NCBI GenBank assembly: GCA_903890885.1
Contig: CAITCX010000008.1
Span: forward strand, 1-5,839
Direction: 5' to 3'
DNA from: an uncultured Dehalococcoidia bacterium
GTDB lineage: Bacteria > Chloroflexota > Dehalococcoidia > Dehalococcoidales > UBA3254
DNA: 5,839 bases
The stretch's first letter is position 1, and every line of letters begins with the position of its first letter. This document shows, piece by piece, positions 1 through 5,447 of this stretch. The translations under genes were made by a program, and so were the position numbers. Below the pieces are notes generated by a model. The model was not told the origin of the DNA, searched no databases, and saw only the letters and a list, made by a program, of their open reading frames with translations.

Positions 1-90
1 GGGTCTGTCCATCCATGTGGCGTAAGAGTGTTCCCAGCTTTCTACTAGAGAGAATCTGGTAGAGTATTCAAGGAATATAGTAGTGTTCAT
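1..90 (-). CDS. Possible start of an unknown gene running off the left edge (partial)
   Basis: This frame is open on the minus strand from a stop near 157 to the window edge. An ATG at 88-90 is preceded by GGAG about nine bases upstream, a reasonable ribosome binding site. The 30 visible residues begin MNTTIFLEYSTRF and end in ATWMDRP. I recognise no family in them. A second ATG at 103-105 in the same frame is a less likely start because the only purine-rich stretch lies farther away. The gene would follow the response regulator on the same strand. It may equally be a chance open frame, since so little is visible. Confidence 0.25.
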   Translation of the reverse strand, partial: MNTTIFLEYSTRFSLVESWEHSYATWMDRP

Positions 91-228
91 AGCTTCTTTC
101 TCCATGTATAGTACTTTTTTTCCTACACCACCGCTGGCTTTTTTAAATGGCCCTTACCGTAGAAGTAATACGCACCTTTGCGTTTTTCTGATAATAAGGA
201 TGTATTTTCCGGTCCTTGATACTAAAGC
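91..228. other. Spacer after the response regulator, no gene recognised
   Basis: All three minus-strand frames after the regulator's stop were read in search of a missing DNA-binding output domain. None gives the winged-helix hallmarks, such as a tryptophan-glycine-tyrosine turn or an RTVDVHI-like strand. The plus strand has only a low-complexity open frame with no ribosome binding site. No hairpin followed by a T run was seen that would end the regulator's transcript. Confidence 0.5.
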
Positions 229-648
229 TCATCTCGCTTCACCACCCAATGCTAATGTCTCAGCTTCGTACGCCCTCACAGAGCCTTTATTGCGCAATAC
301 AGCCCTAACCCTGGCCATTAATTCATCTACTCCAATGGGTTTACCCAAATAATCGTCAACTCCAATTTCCAGGCATCTTAGAAGGTCGCTTTCCCCACCC
401 CGCATATTAAAGGCGATAACAGAACTTCGGGTAGACTGGCAAATCCGCCTGCAGAGGCCGAATCCATCCACACCCCTGACCATCAAGTCCAATATGACCA
501 AATCCGGATCTTCGTTCTCTACTAAAGCCATAACTTCAGGAGTACCAAGGGTATCGGTAACTTCATAGCCTCTCCTTTGAAGGTTAAAATGAAAAAAGTC
601 TCTTATGGCTGCTTCATCGTTAACTATTAAGACTTTTGGACGGTTCAT
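229..648 (-). CDS. Stand-alone response regulator receiver protein, no output domain
   Basis: This cytoplasmic receiver domain of a two-component system should accept phosphate from a sensor histidine kinase. Residues 1-121 cover the whole fold: an acidic pocket (VNDE, D11 and E12), the phospho-acceptor D54 in VILDLMV, and the conserved lysine K103 in DDYLGKP, with Y100 as the aromatic switch. The usual switch Thr/Ser after strand 4 is replaced by N81 (VIAFNMR), so signalling may be altered. After the receiver there are only about 18 residues. Their end, LALGG, resembles the first strand of an OmpR-type output domain, after which a TGA stops the frame. It could be a natural single-domain regulator or a truncated OmpR-type protein. 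The start is supported by AAGGAG at 654-659, five bases before the ATG. No kinase gene is visible nearby. Confidence 0.88.
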   Translation of the reverse strand: MNRPKVLIVNDEAAIRDFFHFNLQRRGYEVTDTLGTPEVMALVENEDPDLVILDLMVRGVDGFGLCRRICQSTRSSVIAFNMRGGESDLLRCLEIGVDDYLGKPIGVDELMARVRAVLRNKGSVRAYEAETLALGGEAR

Positions 649-653
649 TTAAG

Positions 654-659
654 CTCCTT
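654..659 (-). promoter_or_regulatory. Ribosome binding site of the response regulator
   Basis: AAGGAG on the minus strand lies five bases before the ATG at 646-648, which fixes this start. Confidence 0.8.
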
Positions 660-708
660 GCCAGTTTGTTTAAAGGTTTTACGTCTCTGTTCAAATGCTT
701 ATTGACTC

Positions 709-714
709 ATAATA
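709..714 (-). promoter_or_regulatory. Weak -10 candidate for the response regulator gene
   Basis: TATTAT on the minus strand could serve as a -10 element, giving a leader of about 55 bases. No good -35 hexamer stands at the expected distance, which would fit a promoter that needs an activator. The call rests on one hexamer only. Confidence 0.25.
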
Positions 715-755
715 GGCTTGGAGGCTCACAACAAGGTAAAGAAAGGCTAGTTTAC

Positions 756-774
756 ATCACAATTCAATCACAAT
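756..774. promoter_or_regulatory. Paired ATCACAAT boxes, 11-bp period
   Basis: The octamer ATCACAAT occurs at 756-763 and again at 767-774, one helical turn apart. On the minus strand these read ATTGTGAT. They lie about 110 to 130 bases before the response regulator start and upstream of its possible -10. OmpR-class regulators and many others bind direct repeats with this period. Binding by the neighbouring regulator is unlikely because it lacks a DNA-binding domain, so another factor would be involved. Confidence 0.35.
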
Positions 775-800
775 ATAGCTTCCTAATAGCCCCAGGCCGA

Positions 801-829
801 TTGAGCAATACTCAGGATAACTAAACAAT
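801..829 (+). promoter_or_regulatory. Candidate sigma-70-type promoter for the RNA at 833-1056
   Basis: TTGAGC at 801-806 and AACAAT at 824-829 are separated by exactly 17 bases, and each matches four of six consensus positions. Transcription would start near 833-837, just where the RNA fold described next begins. The match is modest and its weight comes mainly from the position. Confidence 0.4.
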
Positions 830-901
830 AAGAGGACCTATGGAGATTTGGGTAGATAATAAATGCAGCGCAGCGCAGGTAAACACATACCGGTAGGTAG
901 A

Positions 902-955
902 CCATAATCTAGCGGATACTGTATTAGAAAGGTGGCGAGGAAAGCTAGATTATGG
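902..955. repeat. Perfect 12-bp inverted repeat, 30-base spacer
   Basis: CCATAATCTAGC at 902-913 is the exact reverse complement of 944-955. It is probably the main stem of the candidate RNA. Read as DNA it could instead be an operator. The loop (914-943) is purine-rich and includes GAGGAAAG. Confidence 0.7.
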
Positions 956-1016
956 GCGATTTCTTAAAGCATTATGTTTAAGCAGAAGTTGGTGGACAAA
1001 TAGGTTTTAGCACAAT

Positions 1017-1056
1017 AAAATAGGGCAAGATCTCAAATTATCTTGCCCTATTTTTC
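1017..1056. terminator. Bidirectional rho-independent terminator
   Basis: TAGGGCAAGAT at 1021-1031 pairs perfectly with 1040-1050 around an eight-base loop. Flanking AAAA (1017-1020) and TTTT (1051-1054) extend the stem to 15 pairs. On the plus strand five Ts, a C and four Ts follow. On the minus strand four Ts follow. It lies about 30 bases after the ftsA stop, so it ends the ftsA operon from one side and the candidate small RNA from the other. Confidence 0.92.
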
Positions 1057-1084
1057 TTTTATTAGTTGACCGTTGAAACTGTTA

Positions 1085-2287
1085 TTATTTGAAAATGGCC
1101 AATAACTGGTCAAGGAAACCTCTAAAACCTTTACGCTTGGAGAACCAGTTAGACGTTCCCTTGTTCTTCATACTGTAAAGAATCAGGCCAACACTTGTAG
1201 CATAAGCCGGATTACTAAGGGCATCTATTGAAACGCCGCTAAGTGTGATGGGAGAGCCAATTCTAACTGGCATTTTAGTCAGCTTCTCAGCCAATTGGGC
1301 TATGCCTGGTATATTGGCACAACCACCGGTTAATACTATACCGGCTGGAATAAGTCCGGCGGCTTTCTCGCCTGGAATATCCAGAATAATGAGACGGATT
1401 ATTTCTTCTACCCTGGCCTGCATGATATCACAAAGGTCAGTGAAGTTAACGTGTTGCCCATTATCACCGACCGTTTTGTCCTGATCTGTATTCTCACCAG
1501 CGGGAACGAGAGTACCGTACTTCTTCTTCATTTCCTCGGCTAGCTCGAAATTTAAGCCTAACCCAGATACTAGATCGCTGGTAATTTGATTGCCCGCAGC
1601 AGGAATAACAGCGGAATGATAAATGCTGCCATCTTTTATTATTGCGATATCGGTAGTACCACCGCCAATATCGGCGACCAGGACACCAGCCAGCTTTTCT
1701 TCTTCAGCCAGTGCAGCTTCAGCAGAAGCCAGCGGTTCCAAAATAAGGTCTTCGATGTTGACATTGAGTCCTTTAATAATCTTGGTCAGGTTTTGCACGG
1801 AAGAGGTAGAGGCAGTAATAACATGAACCTCAACTTCCAATTCAGAACCATTCATTCCAACCGGGTTTTTAACTTCATGTCCATCCAACCGGTAAGAACG
1901 CGGAATTACGTGCAATATTTTCTGTTCTCCGGATATCTGAACATTTAAAGCCACATCCAGACCTCGTTTCAAATCCTCCGCTCTCACCTTAGTGTCAGGA
2001 CGAGAAATAGCTACAACACCTTTGCTATTCATAGAGGAAATATGCCGACCGGTCACACCAACATATGCAGACTCCAGCCGGTAACCGGCCATTTGTTCAG
2101 CTTTTTTAATGGACGCAAGAATGGACTCCTTAGCCTTGGCTGCATCAGCAACAAGGGCTTTCTCAATTCCATGAGAAGGAGCAATACCTACGCCCAAGAC
2201 TCTCAACCCGGAGGTACTGTCCAAAACACCCATTATTGTACAAACCTTAGTAGTACCAATATCAATGGCTGCTATTCGTTTTTTCAT
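1085..2287 (-). CDS. ftsA: Cell division protein FtsA
   Basis: FtsA is an actin-like ATPase that anchors FtsZ filaments to the inner face of the membrane and recruits later divisome proteins. Its 400 residues match the family's usual length. Visible motifs are phosphate-1 AIDIGTTKV (7-15), the FtsA-specific 1C region with HVIPRSYRLDG (126-136) and KNPVGMNG (140-147), phosphate-2 VADIGGGTTDIAI (204-216), and the adenosine motif GIVLTGGCANIPG (316-328). The last 18 residues, with KRKGF then FLDQLLAIFK, form a basic, amphipathic membrane-targeting helix joined by a short linker. The 1C region and this helix distinguish it from MreB, DnaK and PilM. The ATG at 2285-2287 has only a weak ACGGAAA upstream. 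It starts 22 bases after the stop of a small gene, so the two are probably cotranscribed. No ftsZ follows; a terminator does. Confidence 0.95.
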   Translation of the reverse strand: MKKRIAAIDIGTTKVCTIMGVLDSTSGLRVLGVGIAPSHGIEKALVADAAKAKESILASIKKAEQMAGYRLESAYVGVTGRHISSMNSKGVVAISRPDTKVRAEDLKRGLDVALNVQISGEQKILHVIPRSYRLDGHEVKNPVGMNGSELEVEVHVITASTSSVQNLTKIIKGLNVNIEDLILEPLASAEAALAEEEKLAGVLVADIGGGTTDIAIIKDGSIYHSAVIPAAGNQITSDLVSGLGLNFELAEEMKKKYGTLVPAGENTDQDKTVGDNGQHVNFTDLCDIMQARVEEIIRLIILDIPGEKAAGLIPAGIVLTGGCANIPGIAQLAEKLTKMPVRIGSPITLSGVSIDALSNPAYATSVGLILYSMKNKGTSNWFSKRKGFRGFLDQLLAIFK

Positions 2288-2309
2288 TTTATTTCCGTTT
2301 TACTAAAAT

Positions 2310-2522
2310 TTAGGTTCTTTCGACACGGTAATGGACATTCCATTTAGCGCAGAGGTCCTCAAACCACTGCTTGGAAGCGGGGTCTTCCATCTTCTTCAAT
2401 TCGGCCAGAAAACCATGCAGCAACTCGCCTCCGCTCATACCAGGGGTCGGTTCTCCCGGCCCAGGAATGTTAATGTAAACTGTCTCGGTCATCTGTTTCT
2501 TAAAATCAATAGCGGTTCCCAT
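2310..2522 (-). CDS. Small conserved-looking protein of unknown function upstream of ftsA
   Basis: This 70-residue soluble protein has no signal peptide and no membrane segment. I do not recognise the family. The N-terminal third contains a short strand-like ETVYINI followed by a loop rich in proline and glycine (GPGEPTPGMSGG). Then come an amphipathic helix (LLHGFLAELKKM) and a C-terminal part with WFEDLCAKWNVHYRV, containing two tryptophans and a single cysteine. Two ATGs stand in tandem (2523-2525 and 2520-2522). AAGGAG at 2528-2533 is two bases from the first and five from the second, so the second is the better start. The strong ribosome binding site and the 22-base gap to ftsA argue for a real gene in that operon. 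A role in division is only guilt by association. Confidence 0.75.
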   Translation of the reverse strand: MGTAIDFKKQMTETVYINIPGPGEPTPGMSGGELLHGFLAELKKMEDPASKQWFEDLCAKWNVHYRVERT

Positions 2523-2527
2523 CATTA

Positions 2528-2533
2528 CTCCTT
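2528..2533 (-). promoter_or_regulatory. Ribosome binding site deciding between tandem ATGs
   Basis: AAGGAG is followed by TA and then ATGATG. The spacing of five bases favours the second ATG (2520-2522); the first would be only two bases away. Confidence 0.75.
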
Positions 2534-2570
2534 AAAAATATTATATTTTTTAGCCCTTACGGCTTTTCAA
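2534..2570 (-). promoter_or_regulatory. Candidate promoter with an AT palindrome, small gene-ftsA operon
   Basis: On the minus strand TTGAAA (2565-2570) and TATAAT (2540-2545) are 19 bases apart, longer than ideal. The TATAAT sits inside a palindrome, AAAAATAT at 2534-2541 mirrored by 2543-2550. Transcription would start so close to the ribosome binding site that the leader would be almost absent. The upstream promoter candidate at 2601-2635 may therefore be the true one. Confidence 0.35.
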
Positions 2571-2600
2571 CAAAGGTACCATTCCTCTCCAGACTCACAC

Positions 2601-2635
2601 CTATTATAAACCATTTTTCGTAGTTTTTATAATAG
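2601..2635. promoter_or_regulatory. Inverted repeat with mirrored, outward-facing TATAAT elements
   Basis: CTATTATAAA at 2601-2610 is the exact reverse complement of 2626-2635, around a 15-base spacer. The left arm carries TATAAT on the minus strand (2603-2608), facing the ftsA operon. The right arm carries TATAAT on the plus strand (2628-2633), facing sbcC. Neither has a convincing -35. It may be a divergent promoter pair or the binding site of a dimeric regulator acting on both sides. Confidence 0.4.
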
Positions 2636-2716
2636 CCTTTCACAGCAAGATGCCAGTTTTTTCAACGGGAATCACAGTCGATAGCTTCACTCATATTTAT
2701 ACCATTTTCCAAGTGG

Positions 2717-2736
2717 TAACACTACTGTGTTAAAAT
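2717..2736 (+). promoter_or_regulatory. Operator-like dyad overlapping a -10 candidate before sbcC
   Basis: TAACAC at 2717-2722 and GTGTTA at 2727-2732 form a perfect 6-4-6 dyad. Its right edge overlaps TAAAAT at 2731-2736, a five-of-six match to a -10 element. No strong -35 is present (TTTCCA at 2706-2711 is the best, 19 bases away). A repressor bound here would block this promoter. The dyad is not the Gram-positive LexA site GAACnnnnGTTC and not the E. coli SOS box. Confidence 0.4.
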
Positions 2737-2759
2737 AATCCCAAGACCTCAAATCTCAG

Positions 2760-2765
2760 AAAGGG
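2760..2765 (+). promoter_or_regulatory. Ribosome binding site of sbcC
   Basis: AAAGGG lies eight bases before the ATG at 2774, which supports this start. Confidence 0.7.
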
Positions 2766-2773
2766 CTGAAAAT

Positions 2774-5341
2774 ATGATTCCTATCAAGCTGACTTTAAGC
2801 AACTTCATGTGTTACCGTAATGTGTCGACTATCAACTTTGAGAGCATTCACACGGCTTGTATAAGCGGCAACAATGGACACGGTAAATCAACGTTAGTAG
2901 ATGCTATCACCTGGGCTCTTTGGGGACAGAGCCGGGCGGCTAGCGACGATGAACTGGTACACACTGGGCAGATGGAAACGCAGGTTATTTTTGAGTTTGA
3001 AGTCAACGGACAAAAGTACGAGATCGTGCGCAAACATGCAAAACCCAAAAACCAAAAAACTTCAGGAACAACTGTTGTTGAATTCCGACTTTCCTCTCCT
3101 GATGGCATGAAAGTACTGACAGGAGACACAGTCAGCCAGACGCAGCAAAGAATCATACAGGTTCTTCACATGGACTACGAAACTTTCGTCAATAGTGCCT
3201 TTCTCAGGCAAGGTCATGCCAACGAATTCACCCGCAAGCGCGCTGGTGAGCGCAAACAGGTGTTATGCAATATCCTGCAATTGACAGTATTTGACGAATT
3301 GGAAGAAAGAGCCAAAACACTTTCCAGGGAACAGCAAAACACTATAACCCAAATTCAGTTTGTGCTGGGCGGAATGCAGGAAGAACTAGTTCGACGCCCT
3401 GAATATCAAGCGGAATATGACATAGCCGAGAAGGATTTAAAACAAGCCGACTCCCGGACTGCGATATTTGAAGCTCAGTTGACACTTCTTCGCAAAGACA
3501 AGGAAATTTTGGAAAATAAAAAGGCACAGCTAATAGAGCTAGCCAGGCATACCCAGGACATTGAGCGAAATTATGATTTGTGGGCAGAGCAGGCAATAAA
3601 ATGCCGCAGCCTTGTACAAGGGTATGAGCAGCTTCTAACACAGCGTGAAAGTATCGAGCAAGGCCACCAAAAATACATTGAAACTCGGAAATTCGTAGAG
3701 GAACTTGACCAAAAAGCTAAACAATATCACAGGCTAATACAGGCCAAACACCACTTGGAAATGACGATTATCAAGGCTGGGGAAGAAATAAACAGGTCTC
3801 ATGCCGTTACAGAAAACCGCATTCGTGAGTTGGATGCGTCAGTCGGGAAACTACCAGCCTTAAACGAACAACTAAAAGAACTGGAAACATATTTTATTAA
3901 AGTAGAACAAGCAGAGGCACAGAACCAGTTAAAACGTCTGAAAAGTCAGCAGATTCAAATCCGTTTACACTGGTTGGAGTCGGAACAGATCCGCCTGAAA
4001 ACAGAAATCAGGGTAGTAGAAGACAAACTAAAGATGCTTTCCCAACACGAAGATGCCATCTGCCCTCTGTGCGAATCCGAATTGGGATCGGACGGACAGA
4101 AACGCATCGAAGCCAAATATAAAACCCAGCAAAGCGAAATGACTGAAACATTGCGAATATTTTCAACCGAAATTAAAACCATAGAATCTGAGTTGCCTGC
4201 TCTTGAAAGAGAACTACTGCTTTTTGAATCTAAATTGAAACAGGCAAGGGAGTCCGCACAGACTAAACAGGGACACCTGGGTAAGGCTGTAACTGATGCC
4301 ACGGAGGCTGAGATAAGACTCCTACAAGAAAGAAAAAGTCTTGAAGAAATCGAGCACAGGTTGACATCCCGGGATTTTGCGACCACTGAACAGGCATTTC
4401 TCTCAAAGCTAGAAAAGGAAATTGCGGAACTGGTTTATGAACCCCAAAGCCATGAGCAGATAAGGCTGCTGGCAATCGAACTGGAGAAGAATGAAACGTC
4501 AATGCGCAAATTGGAAGAAGCTGTGCGTTTGATTCAACAAGAGAAAGCCAGCGAAGAACAGGCCAGCCGGACAGTTGAAGAATTGAGAGAAAAAATTGAA
4601 AACGATAACCGGCGCAGGCAAGCATTAGTTGTGGAATTGAATACGGTATCCAAGGTAGACGTAGATCTGCAGAAGGCAGAGAACCAGCATCAGATCCAAC
4701 TTTCAGAGCAGAAACGCATCCGAGAGGCGGTAGGGGGAGCTAAAGCCAGGTTGGACCGACTGGACGATCTGGAAAAACGGCAGAAAGAAAAACTTGGCCA
4801 GCTAACCCAGGCGGTTAAACAAGAAAAGATATTCAAAGACCTGGTACAGGCTTTCGGCAAGAAAGGCCTACAGGCTATGTTGATCGAGATGGCTATACCT
4901 GAGATTGAGTCAGAGGCCAACCGTCTCTTAGCCCGCATGACAGATAACCGTATGCATATTAAAATCGAAACCCAGCGTGAGACTAAAAAAGGCGATGTTC
5001 AAGAGACGCTGGATATCAATATTTCGGATGAACTTGGGACACGTAATTATGAAATGTTCAGCGGCGGCGAGGCCTTTCGCATTGATTTTGCCATACGCAT
5101 CGCTCTATCTAAGTTGCTGGCCCGCCGCGCTGGTGCTCCGCTGCCCACTTTAATTATTGACGAAGGTTTCGGGACTCAAGATGGAAACGGGATTGAGAAA
5201 ATCAAAGATGCCATCACCTCTATCCAGGACGATTTTGAAAAAATCCTGGTAATCACCCATATAACGGACTTTAAAGATGCCTTTCCATTACAAATCGAGG
5301 TAGTGAAAACCTCTGAAGGCTCCACGGTTTTTCTAAATTAA
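2774..5341 (+). CDS. sbcC: Nuclease complex ATPase SbcC (Rad50 homologue)
   Basis: SbcC is the ABC-type, SMC-like ATPase of the SbcCD (Rad50-Mre11) complex, which cleaves hairpins and processes double-strand ends in the cytoplasm. Along 855 residues are Walker A GNNGHGKST (32-40), Q-loop FLRQG with Q146, a long first coiled coil (about 175-425), zinc hook CPLC (C430, C433), a second coiled coil (about 440-730), signature FSGGEAFR (762-769), Walker B LIIDEGFG with D796 and E797, and the switch His H829 in VITHI. The hook sits almost exactly mid-protein, as expected for two antiparallel arms. Length is nearer archaeal Rad50 than the roughly 1,050 residues of E. coli SbcC. The nuclease partner sbcD is not adjacent on either side within the window. 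All catalytic motifs look intact. Confidence 0.95.
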   Translation: MIPIKLTLSNFMCYRNVSTINFESIHTACISGNNGHGKSTLVDAITWALWGQSRAASDDELVHTGQMETQVIFEFEVNGQKYEIVRKHAKPKNQKTSGTTVVEFRLSSPDGMKVLTGDTVSQTQQRIIQVLHMDYETFVNSAFLRQGHANEFTRKRAGERKQVLCNILQLTVFDELEERAKTLSREQQNTITQIQFVLGGMQEELVRRPEYQAEYDIAEKDLKQADSRTAIFEAQLTLLRKDKEILENKKAQLIELARHTQDIERNYDLWAEQAIKCRSLVQGYEQLLTQRESIEQGHQKYIETRKFVEELDQKAKQYHRLIQAKHHLEMTIIKAGEEINRSHAVTENRIRELDASVGKLPALNEQLKELETYFIKVEQAEAQNQLKRLKSQQIQIRLHWLESEQIRLKTEIRVVEDKLKMLSQHEDAICPLCESELGSDGQKRIEAKYKTQQSEMTETLRIFSTEIKTIESELPALERELLLFESKLKQARESAQTKQGHLGKAVTDATEAEIRLLQERKSLEEIEHRLTSRDFATTEQAFLSKLEKEIAELVYEPQSHEQIRLLAIELEKNETSMRKLEEAVRLIQQEKASEEQASRTVEELREKIENDNRRRQALVVELNTVSKVDVDLQKAENQHQIQLSEQKRIREAVGGAKARLDRLDDLEKRQKEKLGQLTQAVKQEKIFKDLVQAFGKKGLQAMLIEMAIPEIESEANRLLARMTDNRMHIKIETQRETKKGDVQETLDINISDELGTRNYEMFSGGEAFRIDFAIRIALSKLLARRAGAPLPTLIIDEGFGTQDGNGIEKIKDAITSIQDDFEKILVITHITDFKDAFPLQIEVVKTSEGSTVFLN

Positions 5342-5447
5342 GGCTAATTTTAGAGTTATCGGTCCGACTGCCACGCCGATATCGAATTTTATATTTTCGA
5401 TAGCAGTTGTGATGATAGCCGACTCGGAACAGCAGAGGGGAATATCG
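5342..5447. terminator. Convergent intergenic gap with weak hairpins
   Basis: Between the sbcC and uvrA stops, two imperfect terminator candidates overlap. TATCGG at 5357-5362 pairs with 5376-5381, followed by a T-rich stretch (5387-5397) that could end sbcC. TATCGAA at 5380-5386 pairs with 5396-5402. Both stems are short and AT-rich in part, so neither is a confident terminator. Confidence 0.35.

Larger units (their letters stand above)
833..1056 (+). ncRNA. Candidate structured small RNA, family not recognised
   Basis: A gene-free stretch on the plus strand has nested pairing. A closing helix joins 833-841 to 1000-1008 (nine pairs, two of them G-U). A perfect 12-bp hairpin pairs CCATAATCTAGC at 902-913 with 944-955 around a 30-base loop. 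A smaller hairpin joins 963-968 to 977-982. The block is followed by a strong terminator and preceded by a plausible promoter, giving a transcript of about 220 bases. The two G-U pairs would be A-C mismatches on the other strand, which favours the plus strand. It lacks the tRNA-like end of tmRNA, the SRP tetraloop region and the length of RNase P RNA. A 6S-like RNA is conceivable by size and overall shape but not shown. The pairings were found by eye, with no energy calculation. Confidence 0.45.

Noticed and set aside
1..105. Faint likeness of the left-edge frame (LEYSTRFS) to the winged-helix domain of OmpR-type regulators
   Set aside because: It would need several indels, and the diagnostic motifs of the domain are absent in all three frames.
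83..352. Plus-strand 89-codon frame opposite the response regulator
   Set aside because: No ribosome binding site, and most of it mirrors the well-supported receiver gene on the other strand.
636..824. Plus-strand 62-codon frame before the candidate RNA
   Set aside because: It starts inside the regulator gene with no ribosome binding site and has composition typical of noncoding spacer.
931..950. GAGGAAAG in the RNA loop as the conserved core of RNase P RNA
   Set aside because: The transcript is too short, the flanking conserved bases are missing and the motif lies in a hairpin loop rather than in the catalytic core.
1586..1948. Plus-strand frames opposite ftsA
   Set aside because: They lie entirely over the ftsA coding strand, lack start signals and look like antisense shadows.
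3955..4625. Minus-strand frames of 120-143 codons opposite sbcC
   Set aside because: They lie over the coiled-coil part of sbcC, whose biased codons open long antisense frames; there are no start signals or recognisable domains.
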